Below are positions 25,238-33,337 of a stretch of 64,000 bases of DNA, piece after piece. Under the pieces are notes generated by a model. That model was not told the DNA's origin. It made no database searches and worked only from the letters and a program-made list of their open reading frames with translations. The position numbers and the translations under genes were made by a program. This DNA is from Arcicella rigui (GTDB lineage: Bacteria; Bacteroidota; Bacteroidia; Cytophagales; Spirosomataceae): contig NZ_JAYFUM010000031.1 in the NCBI RefSeq assembly GCF_034929435.1, positions 1 to 64,000 of the forward strand. Reading direction: 5' to 3'. How positions within the stretch are numbered: the first letter of the stretch is position 1; each line of letters starts with the position of its first letter.

Positions 25238-25340
25238 AAGCTGTGAGTTATGAGCTTTGAGCCGTCAGCAGTGAGCTATCAGCTTTGAGCAATGTAGATG
25301 TTAATTATTTAGCTGTAAGCAACGAGCTATCAGCTTTGAG
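25238..25340. repeat. Intergenic word repeat, GCTTTGAGC family
   Basis: Degenerate units such as GCTGTGAG, GCTTTGAGC, GCTATCAGC and GTGAGC are strung together directly upstream of the exonuclease start. The same family occurs at 26041-26144 and 35272-35363. Together with the next entry this accounts for the 387-nt gap 25235-25621, which holds no gene. Confidence 0.75.
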
Positions 25341-25374
25341 TATTTATATTTAACAATTACTTGTTTTTTAGTTT

Positions 25375-25621
25375 TAAAGTCCAAAAATCTTGTCTTCTCT
25401 CTTGCTTCTTGCCTCTTTCATCTTAGAGTCCTAAAGTCTTAAAATCAAAAATATCTTGCTTCTTGTATCTTTCATCTTAAAGTCCTAAAGTCTTAAAGTC
25501 TCCAAAAATAAAATATCTTGCCTCTTGCTTCTTTCCTCTTTCATCCTAAAGTCCTAAAGTCCCCAAAGATAAAATGTCTTGTATCTTGCTTCTTGTCTCT
25601 TTAATCTTAAAGTCCAAAACC
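25375..25621. repeat. Compound tandem repeat, CCTAAAGTC plus CTTGCTTCTTG units
   Basis: Four degenerate tandem units of about 53-69 bp, anchored by TTTCATCTTAAAGTCC at about 25417, 25470, 25539 and 25600. Each combines CTTAAAGTC/CCTAAAGTC words with CTTGCTTCTTGTATC words. The block begins at the stop codon of the gene at 25622. The opposite orientation of the same compound unit occurs at 37313-37510. Confidence 0.8.
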
Positions 25622-26029
25622 CTACTCATGCAAAATTCCCTTCAAATCCAACTGATGAATATGTATAAGATTTTCTTCACGGATAGATTCAGGAACAAAG
25701 ATAAATTTTTTATCAAAAATCTGATTACCAATATAATAACTCACCCAAAACTCATTATTCAAATGAAAAACTTCTGGTGAAATCATCTCTACTTTAATAA
25801 TTTCTTTGGCAGGTACTTCTTTATAAAAATGACGTAACTGCGAAGTTTTTACTTCTTTTCCATCCGACTCAAAACCATATCCACGTGAATTTACAAAAAC
25901 GGTTTCTAAAGCAACAGCCAAACGGTTAATCAAATACACTTCCCATTCTACTTCGTTTAATTCATTTACTTTTTGGGCAATCGCAATCTTTACGCCTTCA
26001 ACATTCGGAAATTCTATGTCTTTTTTCAT
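25622..26029 (-). CDS. Conserved hypothetical protein, 135 residues
   Basis: A soluble, acidic protein with no signal peptide or membrane span. The central SRGYGFESDGKEVKTSQLRHFY and FWVSYYIGNQIFDKKFIFVPES segments look like a compact beta-rich fold. I recall similar short proteins in Bacteroidota without assigned function, but cannot name the family. Flanked on both sides by word-repeat DNA and lying upstream of the exonuclease gene on the same strand. Confidence 0.6.
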   Translation of the reverse strand: MKKDIEFPNVEGVKIAIAQKVNELNEVEWEVYLINRLAVALETVFVNSRGYGFESDGKEVKTSQLRHFYKEVPAKEIIKVEMISPEVFHLNNEFWVSYYIGNQIFDKKFIFVPESIREENLIHIHQLDLKGILHE

Positions 26030-26040
26030 TATTTAATTTT

Positions 26041-26144
26041 GCTGTGAGCCTTGAGCTATGAGCTGTGAGTTTTTTTACTTTACTATGCAATATTAATTTT
26101 AAAATCAAAAAGCTCACAGCTCATCGCTCGCTGCTCAAGGCTTT
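26041..26144 (-). repeat. Hairpin-forming word repeat, GAGCTGTGAGC family
   Basis: The left arm (26041-26077) carries GCTGTGAGCC, TTGAGC, TATGAGC and TGTGAG. The right arm (26105-26144) carries AGCTCACAGCTCATCGCTC and GCTCAAGGC. The arms are imperfect inverted copies that pair over most of their length across an A/T-rich loop. The right arm runs into the 3' end of lipB and encodes its last residues and stop codon. Confidence 0.8.
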
Positions 26145-26861
26145 AATTTCAAAAATATCTTTTAAATGTTTCGCCATGCTATCCGAAACGGCTTGGAAAT
26201 CTTGGGGTTTTCCTAACTCTTGTTCAATAGAAGTAACGGCTTTATCGTCTATTCCACAAGGAACGATGTGTTTAAAATAACTCAAGTCAGTATTAACGTT
26301 CAAAGCAAAGCCGTGCATCGTTACCCAGCGACTGGCTTTTACGCCCATTGCACAGATTTTTCTTGGATTTTTCTGTTCGAGATGGTCAATCCAAACGCCT
26401 GTTAAACCTTGAATTCTTCCAGCATCAATCCCAAAATCAGCACAAGTACGAATCACGGCTTCTTCCAGAAAACGCATGTATTTATGAATATCTGTAAAGA
26501 AATTTTCTAAATCAAAAATCGGATAACCCACCAATTGCCCTTTCCCGTGATAAGTAATATCGCCACCACGGTTGATTTTATAATACTTTGCTTCGTATTT
26601 TTCTAAACCATTTTCATCTAATAAAAGATGTTCGGGTTTGCCACTTTTGCCTAAAGTATAAACATGAGGGTGTTCGCAAAAAAGCAAGTAATTGGGCGTT
26701 AGCTCTTGATTTTCAGCAGCAAGCGTTTTGTTTCTTAGCTTTATTTCAACAATTTCAGCATGGAGTTTCTCTTGATAATCCCATGCGGTTTGATAATCTA
26801 TTAATCCCAGATGCTGGAAAATTACATTTTTATTCTGAGTCACTTTCTTATAATTTATCAC
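26121..26861 (-). CDS. lipB: Octanoyltransferase LipB
   Basis: A 246-residue LipB, which moves octanoyl from acyl carrier protein to lipoyl domains of 2-oxoacid dehydrogenases. Motifs: RGGDITYHGKGQLVGYPI, GVKASRWVTMHGFALNVN (catalytic Lys) and FKHIVPCGIDDKAVTSI (catalytic Cys). The last six residues (ALSSER) are written by the GAGC-type repeat, not by conserved LipB sequence, so the stop codon appears to have been set by the repeat. The lpd gene, whose complex needs lipoate, is two genes upstream. Confidence 0.94.
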   Translation of the reverse strand: MINYKKVTQNKNVIFQHLGLIDYQTAWDYQEKLHAEIVEIKLRNKTLAAENQELTPNYLLFCEHPHVYTLGKSGKPEHLLLDENGLEKYEAKYYKINRGGDITYHGKGQLVGYPIFDLENFFTDIHKYMRFLEEAVIRTCADFGIDAGRIQGLTGVWIDHLEQKNPRKICAMGVKASRWVTMHGFALNVNTDLSYFKHIVPCGIDDKAVTSIEQELGKPQDFQAVSDSMAKHLKDIFEIKALSSER

Positions 26862-26928
26862 TAAGATTAATCAACATATTCTAAAATATTAAAGTTTCTT
26901 TTAAAGCCGACGACCAAAAACTGAAAGC

Positions 26929-28755
26929 TCAAGGCTTAAAGTTTCCTTTAAAATCCACTTCTTTTCGATGAAAAGGGTCAATGATTTTATCCATCAAATC
27001 AGCCAATTTTGCTCTGGTGATTGGCTCGTTTCTGTTAGGATAATCTTTCAAAAGATGTTGCAAATAATCAGCAGGCAAAGGCTGAATTTTGGTTAAAATC
27101 TCAAAAGCGTCATCAGCAACCAACTTTTCTTCCAATACTTGTTCATTGGCTTGCATACTGAGATTGGGAAAAAAGGTTTTTAAAGAGGCAATCACAGCCC
27201 CGTTAGTCATTACAGAATCAGGATAAAACCAAGTTTGGTTCGACCATTTGTAATTTTTTCCTTCACCTTTCAAAATACCCGTTGCTCCAATTCTTTGAAT
27301 AGCTTCAAAGTTAGGGTGGTCGGGCTTTACATCCAAATAAGGCATCAGATAAGCCTTCGCTTTCAGTAATTTATCTTGTACTTTTCTGATAGAAACATCT
27401 TTAGGAAGCTTTTTTTCTTGAACGGCAATCGCCGCCAAAGTACCTGCTGCCTGCCCAATTCCCATCACCACAGGTTGCAAACGACTCGCCCCATTCACCA
27501 AATTTGAAACAGAAATAGATTTTTCGGCAACAATTAAGTTATCCACATTTTCAGGAATTAAACTTCCCAAAGGAATATTAAAAGAAGGAACAGGCACAAA
27601 GTACAAATCGGGTGCAGCCGTATTTTTGCCATGATGTTGGTCGATGGGATAATCGCCAACGGCAATACCTGTGCGATAAAGTGGTTCAGCTTGGTCGAAA
27701 GGTTTTTCTAAATGATTCATGTTTGGTGTAGCCAATCCATGAATTCTACGACTTTCACGATGGTAAGGAATCATCGGCAATTTATCGGCAGTTGGAAATT
27801 CATCCGCCAAACCCAGCGTATTCCAGCCCAATTCCGTTTGCATAAAATATACAAAATTCAACGTATGTTCTTTGGCTTTCTGGATGGCTTCTTTCCTTTG
27901 TAAATCATTCATTTCTACCAAATTGGCATAAAAATCATTGCCATTAATTGGCCAATTAATCATGTACTTGCCATTTTGCAATTTCCCATAAGTTTTCATT
28001 TTTTCGCAGTCCCATAGGCGAGGCATTTGTTTATCGGGACAAAGCTTTTCGCAGGCACAGATAAAATCATTTTTATTATAAGAAGCAGGTTTGGGAATCG
28101 TTACGTCTTTATCAAATTCTTTGAGAATAACGACGTAAGTCAAATCTTGGACAATATTATTGGCTTTTTCTGGAGCAATTCTTTCTTGATAAGTAGCTTT
28201 AGCATCCATCCCCACATCGTACTTTACGCCTAATTTGGCAGCCACATCGCCCAATTCTGTGGCATCTATTAATAATTTAGCTTTAATTGAAATATCATCC
28301 GAAAAGTCTAATTGCCATGTATCAGCTTTCTTTTTAATGTTCAATAGTTTTACCGCTGAAATCACCGACAGATTTTTCTCTTTGGCACACATTTCACGCA
28401 AAATTTTCTCCCCTACCGAGGGTTCAAACATTACCTGACTTACCCAACCAGAAGCCAATGCTTGTTTTGAACCATAATGTTTTTCAATATTCGTTCTAAA
28501 TTCAGCCCAAAGTCCAGAGGGCAATTCATGGTTGCCGTCGATAGCACTTACGCCTGCAGCGGTGAGCATTCCACCAATCCAAACACTTTCTTCAACAATA
28601 ATTACTTTTACGCCCAATCGTGCTGCCTGAATACCAGCCATAACACCGCTTGTTCCGCCACCAACGATTAAGACATCAGTATTGTACTGCGTTTTACTGG
28701 CAAAAGAGTAAAAGCAAGTACAAGTAAATAAAAAGATAAAATACAGGTTTTTCAT
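26929..28755 (-). CDS. Exported FAD-dependent oxidoreductase (FAD_oxidored family)
   Basis: Start set at the ATG at 28755, where MKNLYFIFLFTCTCFYSFAS forms a signal peptide; length 608 residues. The FAD-binding motif is VLIVGGGTSGVMAGIQAARLG. GGMLTAAGVSAIDGN, DATELGDVAAKLGV and HGKNTAAPDLYFVPV are typical of the PF12831-like oxidoreductases found with polysaccharide or sugar-acid utilisation genes. The substrate is unknown. The final codons run straight into a CCTTGAGC word at the stop. Confidence 0.82.
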   Translation of the reverse strand: MKNLYFIFLFTCTCFYSFASKTQYNTDVLIVGGGTSGVMAGIQAARLGVKVIIVEESVWIGGMLTAAGVSAIDGNHELPSGLWAEFRTNIEKHYGSKQALASGWVSQVMFEPSVGEKILREMCAKEKNLSVISAVKLLNIKKKADTWQLDFSDDISIKAKLLIDATELGDVAAKLGVKYDVGMDAKATYQERIAPEKANNIVQDLTYVVILKEFDKDVTIPKPASYNKNDFICACEKLCPDKQMPRLWDCEKMKTYGKLQNGKYMINWPINGNDFYANLVEMNDLQRKEAIQKAKEHTLNFVYFMQTELGWNTLGLADEFPTADKLPMIPYHRESRRIHGLATPNMNHLEKPFDQAEPLYRTGIAVGDYPIDQHHGKNTAAPDLYFVPVPSFNIPLGSLIPENVDNLIVAEKSISVSNLVNGASRLQPVVMGIGQAAGTLAAIAVQEKKLPKDVSIRKVQDKLLKAKAYLMPYLDVKPDHPNFEAIQRIGATGILKGEGKNYKWSNQTWFYPDSVMTNGAVIASLKTFFPNLSMQANEQVLEEKLVADDAFEILTKIQPLPADYLQHLLKDYPNRNEPITRAKLADLMDKIIDPFHRKEVDFKGNFKP

Positions 28756-28780
28756 GGCTTGATAAAGGTTTATGGTTTTG

Positions 28781-28832
28781 GTAGGACGAGTTTCCAACTC
28801 GTCTATTTTGACGGGTTGGAAACCCGTCTTAC
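28781..28832. repeat. Inverted pair of REP-like palindromes (GTAG type)
   Basis: Copy one is GTAG, then GACGAGTT-TCC-AACTCGTC (28781-28803). Copy two is its inverted variant, GACGGGTT-GGA-AACCCGTC followed by TTAC (28810-28832). Each folds into an 8-bp stem with a 3-nt loop, and the two copies also pair with each other. A GTAG tetranucleotide beside a short palindrome is the hallmark of bacterial REP elements. Similar pairs occur at 44097-44179 and 51034-51090. Confidence 0.8.
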
Positions 28833-28838
28833 AAAAAA

Positions 28839-28864
28839 ATCCCTTCTCCGATGGAAAAGGGATT
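28839..28864 (-). terminator. Terminator after lpd
   Basis: AATCCCTT (28839-28846) and AAGGGATT (28857-28864) form a perfect 8-bp stem, extendable by pairs within the loop. On the minus strand it is followed by a run of seven T (complement of 28832-28838). It lies ~30 nt past the lpd stop. Confidence 0.85.
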
Positions 28865-28894
28865 CTGAACTATCTATTTATACTTATTTATTTT

Positions 28895-30289
28895 TTACAA
28901 GTCAACTGCACAACCATAAGCTGCTTCAGTAGCTCCTTTGATAGCTTCTGAAATAGTTGGGTGTGGGTGAATCGCCGTCATGATTTCATGAGCAGTCGTT
29001 TCTAATCTACGAGCTACTACTACTTCTGCAATCATTTCAGTTACATTGTAGCCAATCATGTGAGCTCCTAAGAATTCACCATATTTAGCATCAAAAATTA
29101 CTTTTACAAAGCCATCTCTTGCACCAGCCGCAGTAGCTTTACCAGACGCTACGAATGGGAATTTACCAACTTTGATTTCGTAACCTGCTTCTTTGGCTTT
29201 CTTTTCCGTTAAACCTACTGAAGCAATTTCAGGAGTACAGTAAGTACAGCCCGGAATGTTTGAATAATCTAAAGGCTCAACTTTATGTCCAGCGATTTTT
29301 TCAACACAAATGATACCCTCTGCCGAAGCTACGTGTGCCAAAGCTGGCCCTGGTGTAACATCACCGATAGCATAATAGCCCGGAATGTTAGTTTCATACC
29401 ATTGGTTTACTAAAATTTTACCTTTATCAGTAATGATGCCTACTTCTTCTAAACCAATATTTTCAAGGTTTGAAATTACACCTGCTGCTGATAATACGAT
29501 GTCTGAATCAATCGTAATATTGCCATTTGGTGTTTTTACTGATACTTTACAACCTTCGCCAGTAGTATCAACTGATTCTACCGAAGAGTTTGTGTGAACA
29601 TCAATACCCAATTTTTTATATTGTTTCGCTAATTCTTTTGAAACATCTTCGTCTTCAACAGGAACAATGTTTGGCATGAATTCAACAATTGTTACTTTCG
29701 TTCCCATTGCTGCATACACATAAGCGAACTCTACACCGATAGCACCAGAACCGATAACCACCAAAGATTTAGGTTGTTTTTCTAATGACATCGCCTTACG
29801 GTAGTCGATTACTTTTACGCCATCAATCGGAATATTTGGTAAAGCTCTTGCTCTTGCACCAGTAGCAATCATAATGTTTTTAGCATCATAAACTGTTACT
29901 TTGCCATCGGCAGCCGTTACTTCAACTTTTTTGTTTTTCAAGGCTTTGCCGTTACCCATAATTACGTCAATTTTGTTCTTTTTCATCAAGAATTGAACAC
30001 CTTTTGACATAGAATCTGCAACACCACGAGAACGCTTAATGACTGCCCCAAAGTCGGCATGAGATTCTGAAACCGTGATTCCGTAATCTGCGGCATGTTT
30101 GATGTATTCAAATACTTGTGCAGACTTTAATAATGCCTTTGTAGGAATACAACCCCAGTTCAGACAGATACCACCTAAAGACTCACGTTCCACTACCGCA
30201 CACTTCAAACCCAATTGCGAAGCACGGATTGCCGCTACATATCCACCCGGACCTGAGCCAATCACGATTAAATCATAAACTTGTGCCAT
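28895..30289 (-). CDS. lpdA: Dihydrolipoyl dehydrogenase
   Basis: A 464-residue E3 subunit of 2-oxoacid dehydrogenase complexes that reoxidises dihydrolipoamide with NAD+. FAD motif VIGSGPGGYVAAIRASQLG; redox disulfide C42/C47 in GGICLNWGCIPTKA; NAD-binding VVIGSGAIGVEFAYVYAAMG; second FAD motif YAIGDV; catalytic His-Glu in HPHPTISEA. Full length for the family. It stands alone with its own promoter box and terminator, not beside E1/E2 genes. Confidence 0.96.
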   Translation of the reverse strand: MAQVYDLIVIGSGPGGYVAAIRASQLGLKCAVVERESLGGICLNWGCIPTKALLKSAQVFEYIKHAADYGITVSESHADFGAVIKRSRGVADSMSKGVQFLMKKNKIDVIMGNGKALKNKKVEVTAADGKVTVYDAKNIMIATGARARALPNIPIDGVKVIDYRKAMSLEKQPKSLVVIGSGAIGVEFAYVYAAMGTKVTIVEFMPNIVPVEDEDVSKELAKQYKKLGIDVHTNSSVESVDTTGEGCKVSVKTPNGNITIDSDIVLSAAGVISNLENIGLEEVGIITDKGKILVNQWYETNIPGYYAIGDVTPGPALAHVASAEGIICVEKIAGHKVEPLDYSNIPGCTYCTPEIASVGLTEKKAKEAGYEIKVGKFPFVASGKATAAGARDGFVKVIFDAKYGEFLGAHMIGYNVTEMIAEVVVARRLETTAHEIMTAIHPHPTISEAIKGATEAAYGCAVDL

Positions 30290-30329
30290 TTAATTTTTAT
30301 TTTTTAAGGGTAATTTCAAAATTTCACCA

Positions 30330-30337
30330 CAAAGATA
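30330..30337 (-). promoter_or_regulatory. -7 box for lpd
   Basis: Minus-strand TATCTTTG matches TAnnTTTG exactly, 41 nt before the lpd ATG. No clean TTG at -33. Confidence 0.5.
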
Positions 30338-30506
30338 AGGATAAGCAGGGAATTGAAAGGGAGTTATGAAGAAGTTTTTAGATGAACTATAAGTCATTCA
30401 GCTTTATCTCTTTAAATTTTATTTTTATGAAGAATACTCATCCCCAAAAAAATTCCTGTACATTAGTCAAACGATAAACTCTATTTTATGATTCCCTATT
30501 CACACA

Positions 30507-31433
30507 ATGAAAAATACTGTTGAAAAAAACTCATTTGAAGAAACCAGTTACCTTTCGCATGAATCTTGGTTTGCCAAGCAATACCCCGACCAAGAGAAAC
30601 GCTTGAACACCATCCGTAAATGGCAAAAAAGTATTGAACAAAACACCGCTGAGTATTGGTTGCACGAACGTCTATTTGCTTTGGCAAATCCGCTTATTTC
30701 TTCTAAAGACCATTGGCTAACCGTTGGCGATGGCTACGGTTTTGATGCCAACTACTTCGCCCGAAAAGGTTGTAAAGTAATGGCTACTGACATCGGCGGA
30801 GCATTTTTGCCTTTGGTAAAAGAACAAAAACTGATTGATGATTTTTCGGTAGAAAATGTTGAAAAACTTTCTTTTGAAGACAATTCTTTTGACTACGTCT
30901 TTTGCAAAGAAGCCTATCATCATTTTCCGAGAGCTTACTTGGGGGTTTATGAAATGATTAGAGTAGCGAAAAAAGCCATTATTTTGGTTGAACCACAAGA
31001 CCCGCTTACAAAAATGCCATTGATGCTGGCTATCAAAAATATTCTTGACCGTTTCGACCCAACTATTTTACAGAAATTCTGGAAAAACCGTTATTCTTTT
31101 GAAGAAGTGGGCAATTATGTTTTCAAACTTTCGGACAGAGAAATGGAAAAAATAGCGATGGGAATGAATTTACCTGCCATTGCTTTTAAAGGGATTAATA
31201 ATTCCTATTGGAAGGCTGGACTTGATACTGAAACAGCGGACGCTCGTTCGGCGGCATTTCGTAAAATTCAGTCGAAACTTCGGAGAGATAACTTACTTTG
31301 TAAATTAGGCATTTTGCCATATCAAGTACTCAGTGCGGTTATTTTCAAAACGTTGCCTACTCAGGAAACTATTAGTAAGCTAAAAAATGAAGGTTATCTA
31401 TATTACGAATTTCCTAAAAATCCTTATTTGTAG
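30507..31433 (+). CDS. SAM-dependent methyltransferase
   Basis: A 308-residue class I methyltransferase. Motif I is WLTVGDGYGFDANYFARKGC with ATDIG next, and the later FDYVFCKEAYHHFPRAYLGV and ILVEPQDP correspond to the Methyltransf_11 core. The substrate is unknown; genes with this layout are found in polysaccharide or lipid modification loci, but no such locus is seen here. Divergent from lpd and followed by a strong terminator. Confidence 0.82.
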   Translation: MKNTVEKNSFEETSYLSHESWFAKQYPDQEKRLNTIRKWQKSIEQNTAEYWLHERLFALANPLISSKDHWLTVGDGYGFDANYFARKGCKVMATDIGGAFLPLVKEQKLIDDFSVENVEKLSFEDNSFDYVFCKEAYHHFPRAYLGVYEMIRVAKKAIILVEPQDPLTKMPLMLAIKNILDRFDPTILQKFWKNRYSFEEVGNYVFKLSDREMEKIAMGMNLPAIAFKGINNSYWKAGLDTETADARSAAFRKIQSKLRRDNLLCKLGILPYQVLSAVIFKTLPTQETISKLKNEGYLYYEFPKNPYL

Positions 31434-31454
31434 TCTCAAGAAAGATTTCTCGAC

Positions 31455-31488
31455 AAAGCCTTCTAAATCAATAATTTTAGAAGGCTTT
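31455..31488 (+). terminator. Terminator after the methyltransferase gene
   Basis: AAAGCCTTCTAAA (31455-31467) and TTTAGAAGGCTTT (31476-31488) form a perfect 13-bp stem, loop 8 nt, followed by GTTTTTTC. Confidence 0.9.
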
Positions 31489-31597
31489 GTTTTTTCTAAC
31501 TATCTTTGCAGATATTTTTTTATAAAATAGCCACAACATCAACAATCATTTACCGAATGGCTATCTGATTATCTCTTAAAAACTAACATTTAAACGC

Positions 31598-32672
31598 ATG
31601 ACAAAAGACAGGTTCAATGACCTGAAAGCCAAAGTAGAGGCTTTAAGGGGGTATCTTTGACTACGATAATAAGAAATTCCAGATTGAAGAATTAGAAGTA
31701 ATTACGCTCGACCCTGAGTTTTGGGCTGATTCTAAAAAAGCAGAATCTACCATGCAGAAAATTAGGGCTTTGAAATTCTGGACGATTGGCTTCGACCAGC
31801 TCAATGGCTTGGTCGGTGACCTTGATACCATTTGGGAATTTTACGAAATGGGCGAAGCTACCGAAGCAGAAGTAGATGCCGAGGGAGCAAAATTAGAAGA
31901 GAAATTAGCTGAATTGGAATTCCGCAAAATGATGTCTGAAGAAGGCGATAGTATGTCGGCAGTACTTGAAATTAATGCAGGTGCTGGTGGAACGGAATCG
32001 CAAGACTGGGCAAGTATGCTGATGCGGATGTACATTATGTGGGCTGAAAAAAATGGTTTCAAAGTAAAAGAAGCCGACCACAACGATGGTGATGTGGCAG
32101 GTATTAAATCAGTTACTTTAGAAATCGACGGCGAATATGCTTATGGAAACCTGAAATCTGAAAACGGTGTACATCGTTTGGTAAGAATTTCTCCTTTTGA
32201 TTCAAACGCTCGTCGCCATACTTCATTTGCTTCGGTGTATGTGTATCCTTTGGCGGATGATTCTATCGAAATTGAGGTAAATCCAGCAGATATTGATTGG
32301 GATACATTCCGTTCGGGCGGAGCAGGTGGACAAAACGTAAACAAAGTAGAAACGGCTGTTCGTTTAACGCACCGACCTTCGGGAATTATCATCGCTTGTC
32401 AGCAAGAGCGTTCGCAATTGATGAACAAAGAAGTAGCTTTACGACTTTTGAAATCGAAATTATATCAAATCGAAATTGATAAACGCAATGCCGCCAGAGC
32501 AGAAGTAGAAGCAGGTAAAAAGAAAATTGAGTGGGGTTCACAAATCAGAAGTTATGTATTGGATGACAGACGAGTAAAAGACCACCGAACGAATTACCAA
32601 ACTTCTAATACGGATGCGGTATTGAATGGAGAAATTAATGAGTTTATTAAGGCTTATTTGATGGAGGGTTAG
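31598..32672 (+). CDS. prfB: Peptide chain release factor 2, with programmed +1 frameshift
   Basis: Release factor 2 reads stop codons UGA and UAA. Translation starts at ATG 31598 (MTKDRFNDLKAKVEALRGYL) and meets an in-frame TGA at 31658-31660. A +1 slip at CTT lets the ribosome continue with GAC at 31659-31661, giving about 357 residues in all. The main frame shows the stop-recognition tripeptide SPF (in RISPFDSNARRH) and the catalytic GGQ (SGGAGGQNVNKV). An uninterrupted frame begins only later, so automatic calls would miss the N-terminus. It ends in a repeat-filled gap facing the fur gene. Confidence 0.96.
31646..31661 (+). promoter_or_regulatory. prfB programmed frameshift site
   Basis: AGGGGG (31646-31651, internal Shine-Dalgarno-like) is followed after 3 nt by CTT-TGA-C (31655-31661), the standard RF2 autoregulation signal: scarce RF2 makes the ribosome pause at UGA and shift +1. 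Confidence 0.95.
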
Positions 32673-32673
32673 A

Positions 32674-32910
32674 GAGAGGCAAGATACAAGAAGCAAGATA
32701 CAAGAACCAAGATACAAGAGATAAGAAGTAAGGGATAAGAGATAAGAACCAACACGTAAGACTAAAGAAACAAGAAGTGAGAGTTAAATGAGGTGATTTA
32801 CAGTTAATCTCGGTAAAGTCTTAAATATTGTAACTCTCCTCTTGTATCTTGCTTCTTATCTCTCGCTTCTTATCTCTTGCTTCTTGTATCTTGCCTCTTG
32901 TGTCTTTCAT
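32674..32910. repeat. Hairpin-forming word repeat, AGAAGCAAGATACAAG family
   Basis: The whole gap between the convergent prfB and fur genes is filled with AAGATACAAGAAGC-type words on the left and their reverse complements on the right. A perfect 23-bp inverted repeat joins 32676-32698 with 32875-32897, and further arms nest inside. The words begin at the stop codon on the prfB side and within about 20 nt on the fur side. No gene is present. Confidence 0.85.
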
Positions 32911-32911
32911 C

Positions 32912-33337
32912 TCAAAGATTACACTCTTTACAAATCCCTTGCACCAACAAATTGGTTTCAACACGCTTATAGCCTTCTGGAAGAATAAACGAAGGAATCA
33001 CCACGTGGTCTAAACAAGTAGTGAGTCCACAAGAAGTACATTTAAAATGCACGTGATCATGGTGGTGTTTGTGGTCGCCTGCATGGCAATTATCCTTACA
33101 AAGAGCATACTTCACTCCTCCCTCATCATCAAGTACTTTATGAATCAAACCCTTATCCACAAAGGTTTTTAATGTTCTGTAAACCGTTACTCTATCAAAC
33201 TGTTCTGTTAATTGAGCCTCTACGTCGGCATGAGCAAGAGCGTGTTCTTTACTCATAAAGACATCCAAAATACCTTCACGACAATCCGTCTGGCGAAGGT
33301 TATATGACTTTAAAGTATCTTTAATAGCTGCTTTCAT
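32912..33337 (-). CDS. Fur-family metalloregulator
   Basis: A 141-residue Fur-type repressor. The N-terminal winged helix contains the DNA-recognition motif QFDRVTVYRTLKTFVDKGLI. A metal-binding dimerisation domain has a His-rich segment (HAGDHKHHHDHVHF) and two Cys pairs, CTSC and CKEC, for structural zinc. Sequence alone does not separate Fur from Zur or PerR; the His-rich stretch and lack of the longer Fur C-terminus leave Zur possible. It overlaps the upstream ABC exporter gene by 4 bp, so the two are co-translated. Confidence 0.9.
   Translation of the reverse strand: MKAAIKDTLKSYNLRQTDCREGILDVFMSKEHALAHADVEAQLTEQFDRVTVYRTLKTFVDKGLIHKVLDDEGGVKYALCKDNCHAGDHKHHHDHVHFKCTSCGLTTCLDHVVIPSFILPEGYKRVETNLLVQGICKECNL

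Noticed and set aside
25375..25621. CRISPR array or tRNA cluster
   Set aside because: Units vary in length (53-69 bp) and sequence, lack constant repeats with unique spacers, and no cloverleaf is visible.
28781..28832. Ordinary intrinsic terminator for lpd
   Set aside because: The real terminator with a T-run is at 28839-28864; the GTAG-headed palindromes recur at two other loci, which suits REP elements better.
31752..32672. prfB starting at the ATG at 31752
   Set aside because: The preceding 154 nt encode the conserved RF2 N-terminus with the programmed frameshift; a start at 31752 would truncate the protein.
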